Assembly: GCA_963795665.1 (NCBI GenBank)
Contig: CAWCIP010000014.1
Location: forward strand, 372,001 to 436,000
Direction: 5' to 3'
Length of the DNA: 64,000 nt
From: DASUPK01 sp963795665
Lineage (GTDB): Bacteria > Actinomycetota > Thermoleophilia > Solirubrobacterales > 70-9
Position numbers and translations under genes: made by a program. The notes under the pieces are model-generated. The model did no database searches. It was not told the DNA's origin and was given only the letters and a program-made list of their open reading frames with translations. Of the stretch, positions 1 through 9,129 are shown one piece after another. The stretch's first letter is position 1; each line of letters starts with the position of its first letter.

Positions 1-92
1 CCTCCGCGGCGTCGCGGGCCGTCCGCACGCTGACGGTTAGCCGGCAGTCGGCGCTCAAACGCGCGTCTGAACGGAGCGGTGTTCGGTGGGGC

Positions 93-863
93 TCACTTGC
101 CGGCGTTGTTCTTGGCCATCGCCGTGAAGGCCTCGATCAGGTCGATGGGGAGTGGGAAGACGATCGTCGTGTTCTGGTTGACGCCCATCTCCAGCAGCGT
201 CTGCAGGTAACGCAGCTGCAGGGTCGCCGGGTTCTTGGAGATGATGTCGGCGGCCTGTGCGAGCTTCTCCGCGGCCTGGTACTCGCCTTCGGAGTTGATG
301 ATCTTGGCGCGTCGCTCTCTCTCGGCCTCGGCCTGCCGTGCCATCGCCCTCTGCATCTGCTCGGGGATCTCGACGTCCTTGATCTCGACCGTGCTGACCT
401 TGACGCCCCACGGCTCGGTCTGCTCGTCGATGATCTTCTGCAGGTCCTCGTTGAGCCGCTCCCGCTCGGCGAGCAGCTGGTCCAGGTCGGCCTTGCCGAG
501 CACGGAACGAAGCGTGGTCTGGGCGATCTGGGACGTGGCCAGTAGGAAGTTCTCGACCTCGACGATCGCCTTGTTGGGGTCGATCACGCGGAAGTAGGCG
601 ACTGCGTTGACGCGGGCCGGCACGTTGTCGCGGGTGATCACCTCCTGGGGAGGGATGTTGAGCGTCACCGTCCTCAGGTCGACCCTGACCATCCGGTCGA
701 TCACCGGGATCAGGATGATCAGCCCGGGCCCCTTCTGGGCGATCAGGCGGCCGAGCCGGAAGATCACGCCGCGCTCGTACTCGCGCAGGACGCGGACCGC
801 GGAGCCAAGGAAGATCAGAATGAAGAACGCGATTACAACGACAACGCCGATCGCTACCGCCAT
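93..863 (-). CDS. Slipin / stomatin-like SPFH (band 7) membrane protein
   Basis: A 256-residue membrane-anchored SPFH protein. One strongly hydrophobic segment (about residues 3-24) precedes a band-7 domain with the typical GPGLIILIPVIDRM and TVEIKDVEIPEQMQRAM stretches. An Ala/Glu/Arg-rich helix follows, then a conserved tail (about residues 215-250). Slipins form oligomeric membrane scaffolds and often pair with NfeD proteins; the gene just upstream on the same strand is NfeD-like, 5 nt away, so the two are probably one operon and one complex. A strong SD (AAAGGAG) lies about 10 nt before the ATG. The specific role is unknown. Confidence 0.9.
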   Translation of the reverse strand: MAVAIGVVVVIAFFILIFLGSAVRVLREYERGVIFRLGRLIAQKGPGLIILIPVIDRMVRVDLRTVTLNIPPQEVITRDNVPARVNAVAYFRVIDPNKAIVEVENFLLATSQIAQTTLRSVLGKADLDQLLAERERLNEDLQKIIDEQTEPWGVKVSTVEIKDVEIPEQMQRAMARQAEAERERRAKIINSEGEYQAAEKLAQAADIISKNPATLQLRYLQTLLEMGVNQNTTIVFPLPIDLIEAFTAMAKNNAGK

Positions 864-868
864 GTCTG

Positions 869-1339
869 TCAGGCTCCTTTCTCGACGCTTGCCGGGTCTT
901 GATCGGCGGCCGGCTCGACCACCAGCGTCAGTCCGTCCACCGACCTGACTCGCACTCTATTGCCTAGGTCGATCGTGCTCTTGCGATCCGCGACGCGAGC
1001 GCGCCAGAGGGCGCCCTCGATGAAGACCTGTCCCTCCGGATCGAGCGGCTCCCGTACCTCGCCCAGGTCGCCCACCAGCTCCTCGTAGCCGGTCCGCACC
1101 GGTTGGCCGCGATGCGCGGCGAGCGCCTTGCGGCTGGCGAAGACGATGAACCCGGCGAGGATCACTCCGGCGATCACGATCGCCGCCACCGGCAGGTCGT
1201 GTCCGGCGTCCCGCCACGCGAAGCCGGCCCCGACCAGCGCGCCCACTCCGAGCAGTCCCAGCACCGTCGTCGGCGCGTGCGCCTCCGCGATGAAGAGGAG
1301 CACGGCAACGACGAGCAGTGCGACGGCGAGCTCGGTCAT
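869..1339 (-). CDS. NfeD-like membrane protein
   Basis: A 156-residue protein with about three hydrophobic segments in the first 75 residues. A C-terminal OB-fold-like domain follows (GDLGEVREPLDPEGQVFIEG, then a VRVRSVDGLTLVVEP end), the layout of short NfeD proteins. It lacks the N-terminal ClpP-like protease domain of long NfeD forms. It lies directly upstream of the slipin gene, and this pair is a recurring membrane-quality-control module. A GATAAT hexamer 6 nt before the ATG suggests a leaderless transcript that also carries the slipin gene. Confidence 0.85.
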   Translation of the reverse strand: MTELAVALLVVAVLLFIAEAHAPTTVLGLLGVGALVGAGFAWRDAGHDLPVAAIVIAGVILAGFIVFASRKALAAHRGQPVRTGYEELVGDLGEVREPLDPEGQVFIEGALWRARVADRKSTIDLGNRVRVRSVDGLTLVVEPAADQDPASVEKGA

Positions 1340-1345
1340 GAATGC

Positions 1346-1351
1346 ATTATC
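1346..1351 (-). promoter_or_regulatory. Putative -10 element of nfeD-slipin operon
   Basis: GATAAT with a 6-nt gap to the ATG at 1339, consistent with a leaderless transcript. Confidence 0.45.
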
Positions 1352-1946
1352 CGCTCCCCAGCGCGTAGCGCTGGATGTCGGCGGCTAGCTCCGCCTCGGT
1401 CCGGTATTGCCCCTGGTGGGTGAAGGCCACGTTTCCCGCCCGGTCGTAGAAAACGGTCGCCGGATAGCCGATCCCATGCAGCTCCTGGCGGATCGACTTG
1501 TCCGGGTCGCTGTAGGAGGGATACGGCAACGGCAGCTCGCCGAGGAATGTCTTTGCCGACCCGCTCGAGTCGTCGGAGTCCACCCCGAGGAAGGCGACGT
1601 CCTTGGCGTGCTTCGAGGCCTGGGATTGAAGGAAGGGGAACTCGAAGCGGCAGGGGCCGCACCACGAGGCCCAGTCGTTGACCACGACGGGGGTTCCCTT
1701 GAGCACCGCGAGGCGCTGGTCGAACGCGTCCTTGCCGCCGTCCAGCAGCTGATTGGCCTGACCGCGAATCTCGGCCAGCTGGGGAGGGGCGCCGGTGAGC
1801 GGCTGGGTCGCCTGCCCAAGGGAAAGCCGCGAGTCGGGATTCCCGCCGCTCGCGCCGGCGCAGCCGGCCACGGCGAACCCCGCCGCCAGAACGGCGATGA
1901 CGAGGAACGCGCGGGCGACACCACGCCTGGGCGAGCCGAAGTTCAC
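1347..1946 (-). CDS. TlpA-like thioredoxin-fold lipoprotein
   Basis: Extracytoplasmic thiol-disulfide oxidoreductase of the TlpA/ResA/AhpC-TSA type. An Arg-Arg n-region and a hydrophobic stretch end in the lipobox AVAGCAG, so the protein should be lipid-anchored. The redox site WCGPC lies within VNDWASWCGPCRFEF, followed by the LGVDSDDS and GYPATVFYDRAG strands of the fold. Such proteins reduce apocytochrome c haem sites or other exported cysteines, which fits the cytochrome c maturation genes a few kilobases away. The GTG at 1946 is preferred because it directly precedes the signal peptide; a TTG at 1973 is also possible. Confidence 0.8.
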   Translation of the reverse strand: MNFGSPRRGVARAFLVIAVLAAGFAVAGCAGASGGNPDSRLSLGQATQPLTGAPPQLAEIRGQANQLLDGGKDAFDQRLAVLKGTPVVVNDWASWCGPCRFEFPFLQSQASKHAKDVAFLGVDSDDSSGSAKTFLGELPLPYPSYSDPDKSIRQELHGIGYPATVFYDRAGNVAFTHQGQYRTEAELAADIQRYALGSG

Positions 1947-2123
1947 ATTTAGGGAATACGTCTTGTCGATCAAGAGTGCTTTAATTCCTATCGGTCCATC
2001 AAGTTCCTGGACCCAGGGAGAGCCCGGAGCGGACAGCCGTATCTCGGGTGTCTTCCGTGATCAGGCCAATTGCGCCTCGCCATCCTTTCGATTGGCGGGT
2101 CGCGGCGGATCAGAGAGCCTCAG

Positions 2124-4709
2124 ATGGCTGAAGAGACCAAGCCGGCCGCCAAAGCGGCAAAGGCGCCTACGAGCGCCGACATCGAGCGTGCTCGGGAGTT
2201 CGCGCGCGAGCCGTTCCTGCTCGAGGGAGAGAAGCCCAAGGACCTTGCTGCCGGGACACCCCGCCGCCGGGCCCTGGACGCGGCCCTCGCGGAGATCGAC
2301 GAGGGCCGCGAGGCCCCCTCGATCGAGTGGCGCCGAGACTTCTCCCTCATGCTCGGCCTCGAGCGCCTGCTGTCCGAGGATGAGCCGCACCTCGCCGACG
2401 GCGCCGAGCTCGATCCACATCAGGTTGATGCGCTCTCCGGAACCCTCGCGGCGATGATCGCCGACATCCAGGAGCGGCTCAACGGCCACGCCTGGACCGG
2501 CGATGGAAACGGCAATGCCTCTCCCGCCCCGACCAAGGACGAGGCGCCCTCGGAGAACGGGGCGGGTTCCGACACCGAAGAGGAGGCCCTCGAGGAGGAG
2601 GAAGAGGAGGAGGAGGCGACCGAGGAAGAGGAGGCCGAGGACTGGGTCGAGCAGGTCGACGAGGAGGTCGTCGAGGAGGCTCCGGAGGATCCGGGCGCCA
2701 ACCGCCGCTTCTGGTTCGAGCATGCCACCGGCTCCGGCAAGACCGTCGCCGCCGTCGGCTTCATCGAGGCCTCGCGCACGGGCGGCATCCTGATCCTCAC
2801 CCACCGCCGCAACCTCGTCGACCAGTTCATCGGCGAGATCTCCGATCGCGGGTACGCCGACCGCCTCTCGCCGCCGCTGCTCGACGGCGCCGACCATCCG
2901 TACGGCCCGGTGACGGTCGAGACGTATCAGTGGTTCGTCCGCAACGCCGGCCGGATCTCGGACGCCTACTCGATCGTGATCTGCGACGAGGCGCACACCG
3001 CCCTCGGCGAGAAGACCAGCGGCTGCATCCGCGCCTGGGTCGGCCCGGTCTTCATCGGCATGACCGCGACCGGCGCACTGATCGCGCGCCACGTGGCGGA
3101 TCTCTTCCCGACCCAGACTTCGCGCTTCGACCTCGCCCAGGCGGCCCGCCGGGGCGTGATCGCGCCGCTCCGATGCGTGCGGATCCCGCCCGGCCCCGGC
3201 GTGCGAACGATCGCCAAGGTTCCGCTGCGCAAGGGAGAGGTGGACCAGGACTTCGATCAGGAGGAGCTGGCCAAGCTCCTCGACCAGGCGCCGTTCAACG
3301 TCGCGATCGCGGATCTCTATCGCTCGCGGTTTCGGCGGGTGCCCGGCGTCGTCTACACCGCCGGCGTGAAGCACGCAAACAACGTCGCCAAGGCCTTCCA
3401 GGACGCCGGCATCAACGCCCGCGCGGTCTCGGGCGAGACTCCCAAGCGGGAGCTGGCCGAGATCCTGGCCGGGTTCGAAAGGGGCGAAGTCGATGTGCTT
3501 TGCAACGCGATGCTGCTCGCCGAGGGCTGGAACTCGCCGCGCGCGACCATCTGCATGCATCTGGCTCCGACCGCCTCCCGCCGCGTCTACCAGCAGCGGG
3601 TCGGCCGAGTGACCCGGCGCAATCCCGGCAAGGAGGCCGGCCTGGTGATCGACCTCGTCCACCCGGCCACCACCCACGACGAGACCATCGTCACCCTCCA
3701 CAGCCTGCTCGACCGCGACGTCTATCGCGGCGGGGCGATCGTCGTCGGACCGGTGAGACGCGGCCGCGGGCGCAGGGTCCGGGTCGAGAAGCGCGTCGTG
3801 CCGGTGTCCGACCAGTCGGAGCGGCGCCTGCGGGTGCTCGAGCGCGAGCTCTGGCGGATCGCCGTCGAGAACCTGAACCACTCCGAGCAGCACGTCTGGG
3901 CTGCCCTGGCGGGCGCCCGGGTCAATCCCTCCGGCTGGCGGCGGGCCAAGGCGATGCTCCAGCATGACCAGACCAAGGAGCTGCGCCGCCGGTTCCTGCT
4001 CACCTGCGTGCAGCGCAACCGCAACCAGCAGCTGCGGATCAAGGCGCTCGCCGAGATCGCAGCCCTCCGCGACGCGGATGCCTTCGACGACGCGATCGAC
4101 ACGGTCGGGACCTGGTCCCGCGACGATCGCCGGGCCGGGACCAAGGTCCTGCTCGAGGCCCTCGCCGAGCGGCGAATCGGCCGCCGCGACCAGGCTCAGG
4201 CCTGGGTCTGGCGCCTCGCCGACTACACGCGCGACCTCCACGAGGAGTACGCGGTCCAGCGCTGGCCCGAGACCAAGCGACTGCTCGGCCTGCTCGTCAA
4301 CTCGTCAGGCCGCGCCCATGGCCGCAACGCGCGCCGGCTGGTCCACGCCGCCCGAAATCACGACCGCCGCCTGGCCGCTGCACTGCTCGCCGCCGGCGTC
4401 GCCCACACCCCCGAGGGCGAGGAGGTCCTGCGCGGCGCCAAGATGCGCGCCGCCCGCAAGCCCTCCGCCGTCGCCCGCGAGCTGCTTCGCAACTTCCCCA
4501 AGGCCGGCGGCGGTCGTCGCCGGCGCCGCAAGCGCAAGGGCGGCGGCTCGCAGGATGGCGCGCGGAAGAACGGGGCCGCCGCGAAGGCAAACGGCGAGCA
4601 GACGGACGAGCAGGAGGTCGAGGAGCTCGACGTGGAAGAGAGCGAGAACGGCTCGGGGCCGGAGGCCGAGGAAGAGCTAGAGGCCGCAGAGGCCGCCGAC
4701 GAGTCGTAG
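2124..4709 (+). CDS. SF2 DEAD/DEAH-box helicase with acidic low-complexity insert
   Basis: An 861-residue superfamily 2 helicase/translocase. Visible motifs are a Q-like LDPHQVDALSG, Walker A GSGKT (203-207), DEAH (288-291), motif III GMTAT, motif V LAEGWNSPRAT and motif VI YQQRVGRVTRR. Between the Q-like motif and Walker A sits a roughly 80-residue insert, including a run of Glu/Asp around residues 150-189. After the helicase core come a helical region and a tail with a basic GRRRRRKRKGG block and a second acidic stretch. The ATG at 2124 is chosen over an upstream TTG. The substrate is unknown; the core resembles type III restriction/ResIII helicases but no nuclease domain is visible. Confidence 0.8.
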   Translation: MAEETKPAAKAAKAPTSADIERAREFAREPFLLEGEKPKDLAAGTPRRRALDAALAEIDEGREAPSIEWRRDFSLMLGLERLLSEDEPHLADGAELDPHQVDALSGTLAAMIADIQERLNGHAWTGDGNGNASPAPTKDEAPSENGAGSDTEEEALEEEEEEEEATEEEEAEDWVEQVDEEVVEEAPEDPGANRRFWFEHATGSGKTVAAVGFIEASRTGGILILTHRRNLVDQFIGEISDRGYADRLSPPLLDGADHPYGPVTVETYQWFVRNAGRISDAYSIVICDEAHTALGEKTSGCIRAWVGPVFIGMTATGALIARHVADLFPTQTSRFDLAQAARRGVIAPLRCVRIPPGPGVRTIAKVPLRKGEVDQDFDQEELAKLLDQAPFNVAIADLYRSRFRRVPGVVYTAGVKHANNVAKAFQDAGINARAVSGETPKRELAEILAGFERGEVDVLCNAMLLAEGWNSPRATICMHLAPTASRRVYQQRVGRVTRRNPGKEAGLVIDLVHPATTHDETIVTLHSLLDRDVYRGGAIVVGPVRRGRGRRVRVEKRVVPVSDQSERRLRVLERELWRIAVENLNHSEQHVWAALAGARVNPSGWRRAKAMLQHDQTKELRRRFLLTCVQRNRNQQLRIKALAEIAALRDADAFDDAIDTVGTWSRDDRRAGTKVLLEALAERRIGRRDQAQAWVWRLADYTRDLHEEYAVQRWPETKRLLGLLVNSSGRAHGRNARRLVHAARNHDRRLAAALLAAGVAHTPEGEEVLRGAKMRAARKPSAVARELLRNFPKAGGGRRRRRKRKGGGSQDGARKNGAAAKANGEQTDEQEVEELDVEESENGSGPEAEEELEAAEAADES

Positions 4710-4712
4710 CCC

Positions 4713-5141
4713 ATGGCTCGGCAGGGGCCATTCTGGGACGTGATGGAGGGCCGGGCGGAGCCGCCGCCGGCAGCCGTCCTACTGGGATGGAAGCTGGTCG
4801 AGATCGACCCCGACGAGGGCACGATCGAGGTTGCCTTTACCGCCTCGGATCAGTTCCTCAACCCCGCCGGGACGGTCCAGGGCGGCTTCCTGGCCGCGAT
4901 GCTCGACGACACGTTGGGCCCGGCCCTGGTCGCGACCCTCGGCGACGGCGAGTGGGCCCCGACCACCGACCTGCATGTCCAGTTCCTGAAAGCGGCGAAG
5001 CCGGGAGAGCTGCGCGGCCACGGCCGAATCGTCCGCCGCGGCAGGGATGTCGCCTTCCTGGCCGGCGAGCTACGCGACGCCGGCGGTGAGCTGGTCGCCA
5101 GCGCAACGGCCACCGCCGCCATTCGCAGGCAGCAGGGCTGA
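4713..5141 (+). CDS. Hotdog-fold thioesterase (PaaI family)
   Basis: A 142-residue hotdog protein, the normal length of PaaI/YdiI-type acyl-CoA thioesterases. The family core NPAGTVQGGFLAAMLDDTLG gives the hotdog helix with the Asp that acts in catalysis. It is followed by TTDLHVQFLKAAKPGELRG and the closing strand region. It likely hydrolyses a small aryl- or acyl-CoA, but the substrate cannot be told. It starts 3 nt after the helicase stop and is probably translationally coupled to it. Confidence 0.85.
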   Translation: MARQGPFWDVMEGRAEPPPAAVLLGWKLVEIDPDEGTIEVAFTASDQFLNPAGTVQGGFLAAMLDDTLGPALVATLGDGEWAPTTDLHVQFLKAAKPGELRGHGRIVRRGRDVAFLAGELRDAGGELVASATATAAIRRQQG

Positions 5142-5144
5142 GCT

Positions 5145-5879
5145 CTAGGGCTCGATGGCGAGGTGGACCTCGCCCGCGCCGAGCGCGACACGTTCGCCGT
5201 CGGGGCTCTCGACCACGAGGTGACCGCGCTCGTCGATCTCCTCCGCCGTCCCCTCGCCTCGATCCCATGAAATCCGCCTGCCGCAGAGCGCGTCGCGGGC
5301 GCGGTAGGCGCTCAGGATCTCCTCGTCGGGCACCTCGGTCCAGCGCCCCAGGGCATCGTTGAGCGCTTCAAGCGCCGAACGAACGCTCGGGGCCCCGCCG
5401 GGTGGCAGCCCGCCCTCGGCCTCGGTGGGCAGCAGGGACGCCGCCGACTCGCGCAGCTCGGGCGGGAAGTCCTCCTCCGCGATCGCGATGTTGAGTCCGA
5501 CGCCGACCACGGCCCAGTCCTCGTCGGGCCGTGCCTCCACGAGCACCCCCGCCACCTTGCGCTCGTCGACCCAGACGTCGTTCGGCCATTTGAGCTGGCA
5601 GCGAACGGGCGCCACCCTCTCCGCCGCTTCGCAGACCGCGAGCGGGACGGCCAACGGCAGCAGCGGCGAGCGGTCCGCCGCGAACGGACGCAGCAAGGCC
5701 GAATAGAGCAGGCACGACCCCGGCGGCGCGAACCAGGCGGTGCCCCGGCGCCCGCGCCCTGCCGTCTGCTCGGTCGCTGTCACCACCAGCCCACCCGGAG
5801 CGCCCGCGGTCGCCATCTCCTTCGCGCGCTCGTTGGTCGAGTCGGTGCGGCGGTGGTGCCGGTGCGGGTTTCCGATCAA
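5145..5879 (-). CDS. birA: Biotin--[acetyl-CoA-carboxylase] ligase
   Basis: A 244-residue biotin protein ligase, which adenylates biotin and attaches it to carboxylase BCCP domains. Diagnostic segments are DSTNERAKE (13-21), the biotinyl-AMP loop GRGRRG (41-46) and KWPNDVWVDERKVAGVLVE. There is no N-terminal winged-helix domain, so this is the monofunctional form without the repressor activity of E. coli BirA. The start codon is TTG and overlaps the stop of the upstream SAM hydrolase gene as TTGA, indicating coupling. It is the last gene of the long leftward haem operon. Confidence 0.92.
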   Translation of the reverse strand: MIGNPHRHHRRTDSTNERAKEMATAGAPGGLVVTATEQTAGRGRRGTAWFAPPGSCLLYSALLRPFAADRSPLLPLAVPLAVCEAAERVAPVRCQLKWPNDVWVDERKVAGVLVEARPDEDWAVVGVGLNIAIAEEDFPPELRESAASLLPTEAEGGLPPGGAPSVRSALEALNDALGRWTEVPDEEILSAYRARDALCGRRISWDRGEGTAEEIDERGHLVVESPDGERVALGAGEVHLAIEP

Positions 5880-6688
5880 AGCGGTCGCAGCGTGACCTCG
5901 CTGTCCGGTCTCAGGTCCATGAGCCCGGCGGCGCTGCCGCCGCTGACGGCCAGGGCGAGGGCCGCCGAGGAGTCCTCGAAGAGCAGCACGTCGGCGGGGC
6001 CCACGTCCGCGAAGGTGCGCGCCCAGACAGCCTCGAAGCGCCCATCGGGCGCGCGAACCTCCAGTGCGTCTCCGGGCCGGATGGGGCCGTCGGCGAGCAT
6101 CGAGGAGTCGACGTCGAGCGTCACGTTGCCGTAGCCGTCCTCGTGGATCGCGTGGGCCACGACCTCGCTCCCCGAGATCTGCGGCGTCGGCAGGTCGAGC
6201 GCGGCGAGGGAGTCCGGGTCGATCGACTCCCCGGCCTCGCCGAGTCGCGCGCCCAGGGAGAGATGCGCCGCGACCGGGGCGAACAGGTCGCGGCCGTGAA
6301 AGGTCGCGGAGACCGGCTCGAGCCGAAATGGCGAGCGCGACAGCTCCACGGCCTCGACGGCGCCCCCGAGCCGGTCGAGAGCCCGGGAGAGCAGCCCGTT
6401 GTCGGGGCCGACGAGAAACCGGTCCTCGGCCGCGGCGACCGCAACCGCCCGCCTGGCGGAGCCGACTCCCGGGTCCACCACCGCGAGGTGGACCCCCGGC
6501 GGGCAGGAGGGCAGGGCGTTGGCGAGCGCGATGGCGCCCTGGCGAATGTCCTGGCGAGCGATCCCGTGGGTGAGGTCGATCAGCGGCGCGCCGGGGGCGA
6601 TCTGCGAGATCACCGCGCGGCAGACGCCCGCGAACTCGTCCTCGTACCCATAGTCGGAGAGAAAGGTGATCGGCCGCGGAGTAGCCAC
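5876..6688 (-). CDS. SAM hydroxide adenosyltransferase (DUF62 family)
   Basis: A 270-residue protein of the fluorinase/duf62 family, which splits S-adenosylmethionine with water to adenosine and methionine. Family marks are ITFLSDYGYEDEF at the N-terminus, IDLTHGI, VHLAVVDPGVGS and the VGPDNGLL loop, with a C-terminal beta-barrel region. The family Asp and DPGVG residues are present. The GTG start lies 25 nt after the cobA/hemD stop. A possible link is removal or recycling of SAM near SAM-using CobA, but that is inference. Confidence 0.88.
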   Translation of the reverse strand: MATPRPITFLSDYGYEDEFAGVCRAVISQIAPGAPLIDLTHGIARQDIRQGAIALANALPSCPPGVHLAVVDPGVGSARRAVAVAAAEDRFLVGPDNGLLSRALDRLGGAVEAVELSRSPFRLEPVSATFHGRDLFAPVAAHLSLGARLGEAGESIDPDSLAALDLPTPQISGSEVVAHAIHEDGYGNVTLDVDSSMLADGPIRPGDALEVRAPDGRFEAVWARTFADVGPADVLLFEDSSAALALAVSGGSAAGLMDLRPDSEVTLRPL

Positions 6689-6713
6689 CGCCGGATCCTA
6701 TTTCCGCGGCGGA

Positions 6714-8217
6714 TTATGCGGTCGCGGCCAGCAACGCCTCGACCAGCCCGGCGATGTCGTGGCGCTCGGCCTCGACGTCGACGGTCAGCCCCGCCTCCCG
6801 CGCCGCCTCGCTCGTGATCGGGCCGATCGAGACGACCTTGGCGCCCTCGGGAACCCCGTTTGAGCTCGCCTCCATGAAGTTGCGGACCGTGGAGGAAGAG
6901 GTGAAGGTGATGAAGTCGGCGTCGCGGGCGCGCTCCAGCGCCTCGGGGTCCGGGGCCTCGGCGACGGTCTCGTACAGCGTCACCACGTCGACCTTCGCGC
7001 CGCGCTTGCGCAGGGCCTCCGGGAAGCACCTCCCGCCCTTCCGCCGCGCGCGCGATCAGCACGGGCTTGCCCTCCAGCTCGAGCTTGTTCAGCTCCTCGA
7101 CCAATTCCTCCGCGACGAAGCGCTCGGGGACGATGTCGGCCAGCACGCCGTTAGCCGCGAGGGCCGCCTCGGTCCCGGACCCGATCGCCGCCACGCTGGC
7201 GTTGGCCAGTGCCCGCGCGTCCCGGCCCTCGGCAGCCATCGCCTCGAACAGCAGCCCGACCCCGTTTGTGCTGGTCAGGCAGACGAGCGCGTAGCTGTGG
7301 AGGGACTCCACCGCGAGTCGAACCTCCTTGGAGTCGATGCGCGGCTCGATCCGGATCGCCGGCAGCTCGACCGACTCGGCCCCCAGGGCATCGAGGCGGC
7401 GGGCCAGCTCGCTCGCCTGCGCGCGGGCCCGGGTGACGACGACCTTCTTGCCATGCAGCGGCCGCCGCTCGAGCCAGGCGATCCGCTCCCTGTGCGCGGC
7501 GACCGGGCCGACAACCGTCACGGACGGCGGCCGAACCTCGGCCTCCTCGGCGGCGGAGGCGATGCCGTCGAGGGTGGAGGCGACGGTGCGCTGCCCCGGG
7601 AGGGTGCCGCGCTCCACCACGGCCGCCGGCTCCGATGGCTCGCGGCCGGCGGCGATCAGGCTCTCCGCGATCCGCGGCAGGGCCTTGACGCCCATGTAGA
7701 AGACGAGCGTTCCCGGGAACCGGGCGAGCGCCTCGTAGTCGAGCGCCGAATCCGCCTTGTCCGGATCCTCGTGCCCCGTGATGAAGGCGACCGCGGACGC
7801 CTCGTCGCGGTGGGTCACCGGGATGCCGGCGTAGGCGGGCGCGGCGATCCCCGCGGTGATGCCGGGAACGACCTCGAAGGGGATTTCCGCTTCAGCCAGG
7901 GCCTCCGCCTCCTCTCCGCCCCGCCCGAAGACGAAGGGGTCGCCGCCCTTGAGGCGGACGACGAGCTTGCCCTGCCGGGCGCGATCGATCAGCAGCTCCG
8001 CGATTCCCTCCTGGGGGACGCTGGCCGCGCCGGGCTCCTTGCCGACGTAGATCAGCTCGGCGTCCGGTCTGGCGACCGTCAGGGCGTCGTCAGGGATCAG
8101 GCGGTCGTGGACGATCACGTCGGCCGCGACGATCAGCTCGAGGGAACGGGTCGTCATCAGGCCCGGGTCACCGGGCCCGGCGCCGACCAGGAAGACGATT
8201 CCGGGGCCGTCGCTCAC
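6714..8217 (-). CDS. cobA-hemD: Uroporphyrinogen-III C-methyltransferase / uroporphyrinogen-III synthase fusion (frameshifted)
   Basis: A bifunctional enzyme. The N-terminal CobA/SUMT domain (VGAGPGDPGLMT; VRLKGGDPFVFGRGGEE) methylates uroporphyrinogen III to precorrin-2. The C-terminal HemD domain cyclises hydroxymethylbilane. The reading frame breaks near 7020, where one extra base lies in ggcctccggg. Reading 8217-7021 then 7019-6714 restores a 500-residue protein with normal HemD segments (DFITFTSSSTVRNF; VSIGPITSEAAREAG). The GTG start at 8217 overlaps the hemC stop (GTGA). This is either a sequencing error or a recent lesion; HemD is essential for haem unless another copy exists. Confidence 0.85.
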
Positions 8218-9125
8218 GTCACGACCGCCATCTGCTCGGCGCGCTTCAGGATGTCGGCGGCTCCCGCGGCCTTCATCCTCTCCGCCAGGGCGCCGCCGAG
8301 GCCCTCGGGGTCGGACGCATCCACCTCCATCTCGTCCCGCAGCCACTCGCTGCCGTCCGGCAGCCCGCAGAAGGCGCGCAGGCGCATGAGCCCGCCACCT
8401 TCCAGGGTTGCGATCGCCCCCAGCGGCGTGTTGCAGCTCGCGTCCAGAGCCGCGACCAGGGCTCGCTCGGCGGTGAGCGTGCCCAGCGCACCCCGATCGG
8501 TGATCGACTCGGCGGCCGTCACCGGCCGGTCCTCGGAATGGAGAGCCTCGATCACCAGAGCGCCCTGGCCGGGAGCGGGGATCAGCTCGTCGGGCTCGAT
8601 CGGGAAGGCCATCTCCTCAGCGCGACCGAGCCGGTGCAGGCCGGCGGCGGCCAGCACCAGGCCGTCGAAGTCGCCGGCCTCATACCGGCCGAGCCGGGTG
8701 TCGACGTTGCCGCGAATCTCGACGACCTCCAGGTCGGGCCGCCGGGCGAGGATCTGGGCACGACGTCGGAGGCTGGAGGTGCCGATCCTCGAGCCCGGAG
8801 GGCACTCGCCCAGCGAGTCGACATGGCCGACGTAGGCATCGCGCGGATCCTCCCGTGCGGGCACGCCGGCGATCTCGAGGCCGTCCGGAAGCTCGGTCGG
8901 CAGGTCCTTGGCGGAATGGACGCCGAGGTCTACCTCGCCGATCAGCACCGCCTGCTCGATCGCGCGGACGAAGCGGGCCTTGTCACCTCCTGAAGATGAC
9001 GGCGAATCCCCCGAGGTCTTGATGGGCACGATCTCCGCTCCCCCCAGCTGCTTGGCGACGATCTTCGCCTGCGCGAGGGCGAGCGCGCTGCCGCGCGTGC
9101 CGAGCCGGAGCGGAGGCTCAGCCAT
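8214..9125 (-). CDS. hemC: Hydroxymethylbilane synthase (porphobilinogen deaminase)
   Basis: A 303-residue enzyme that joins four porphobilinogens into hydroxymethylbilane. Seen are LRLGTRGSALALAQA at the N-terminus, KTSGD, VHSAKDLPTELPDGL, GTSSLRRRAQ and the cofactor site LDASCNTPLGA, whose Cys (about residue 231) binds the dipyrromethane primer. It lies between hemA (4-nt gap) and cobA/hemD (4-nt overlap), in pathway order. Length and motifs are normal. Confidence 0.95.
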   Translation of the reverse strand: MAEPPLRLGTRGSALALAQAKIVAKQLGGAEIVPIKTSGDSPSSSGGDKARFVRAIEQAVLIGEVDLGVHSAKDLPTELPDGLEIAGVPAREDPRDAYVGHVDSLGECPPGSRIGTSSLRRRAQILARRPDLEVVEIRGNVDTRLGRYEAGDFDGLVLAAAGLHRLGRAEEMAFPIEPDELIPAPGQGALVIEALHSEDRPVTAAESITDRGALGTLTAERALVAALDASCNTPLGAIATLEGGGLMRLRAFCGLPDGSEWLRDEMEVDASDPEGLGGALAERMKAAGAADILKRAEQMAVVT

Positions 9126-9129
9126 CGCC

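Noticed and set aside
2061..4241. Long open frame (726 codons) antisense to the SF2 helicase
   Set aside because: Composition is that of a mirror frame in GC-rich DNA, with no motif; the plus-strand gene has all helicase motifs.
6754..8835. Plus-strand open frame of 693 codons over cobA-hemD and hemC
   Set aside because: Antisense to clearly conserved haem genes; no recognisable domain.
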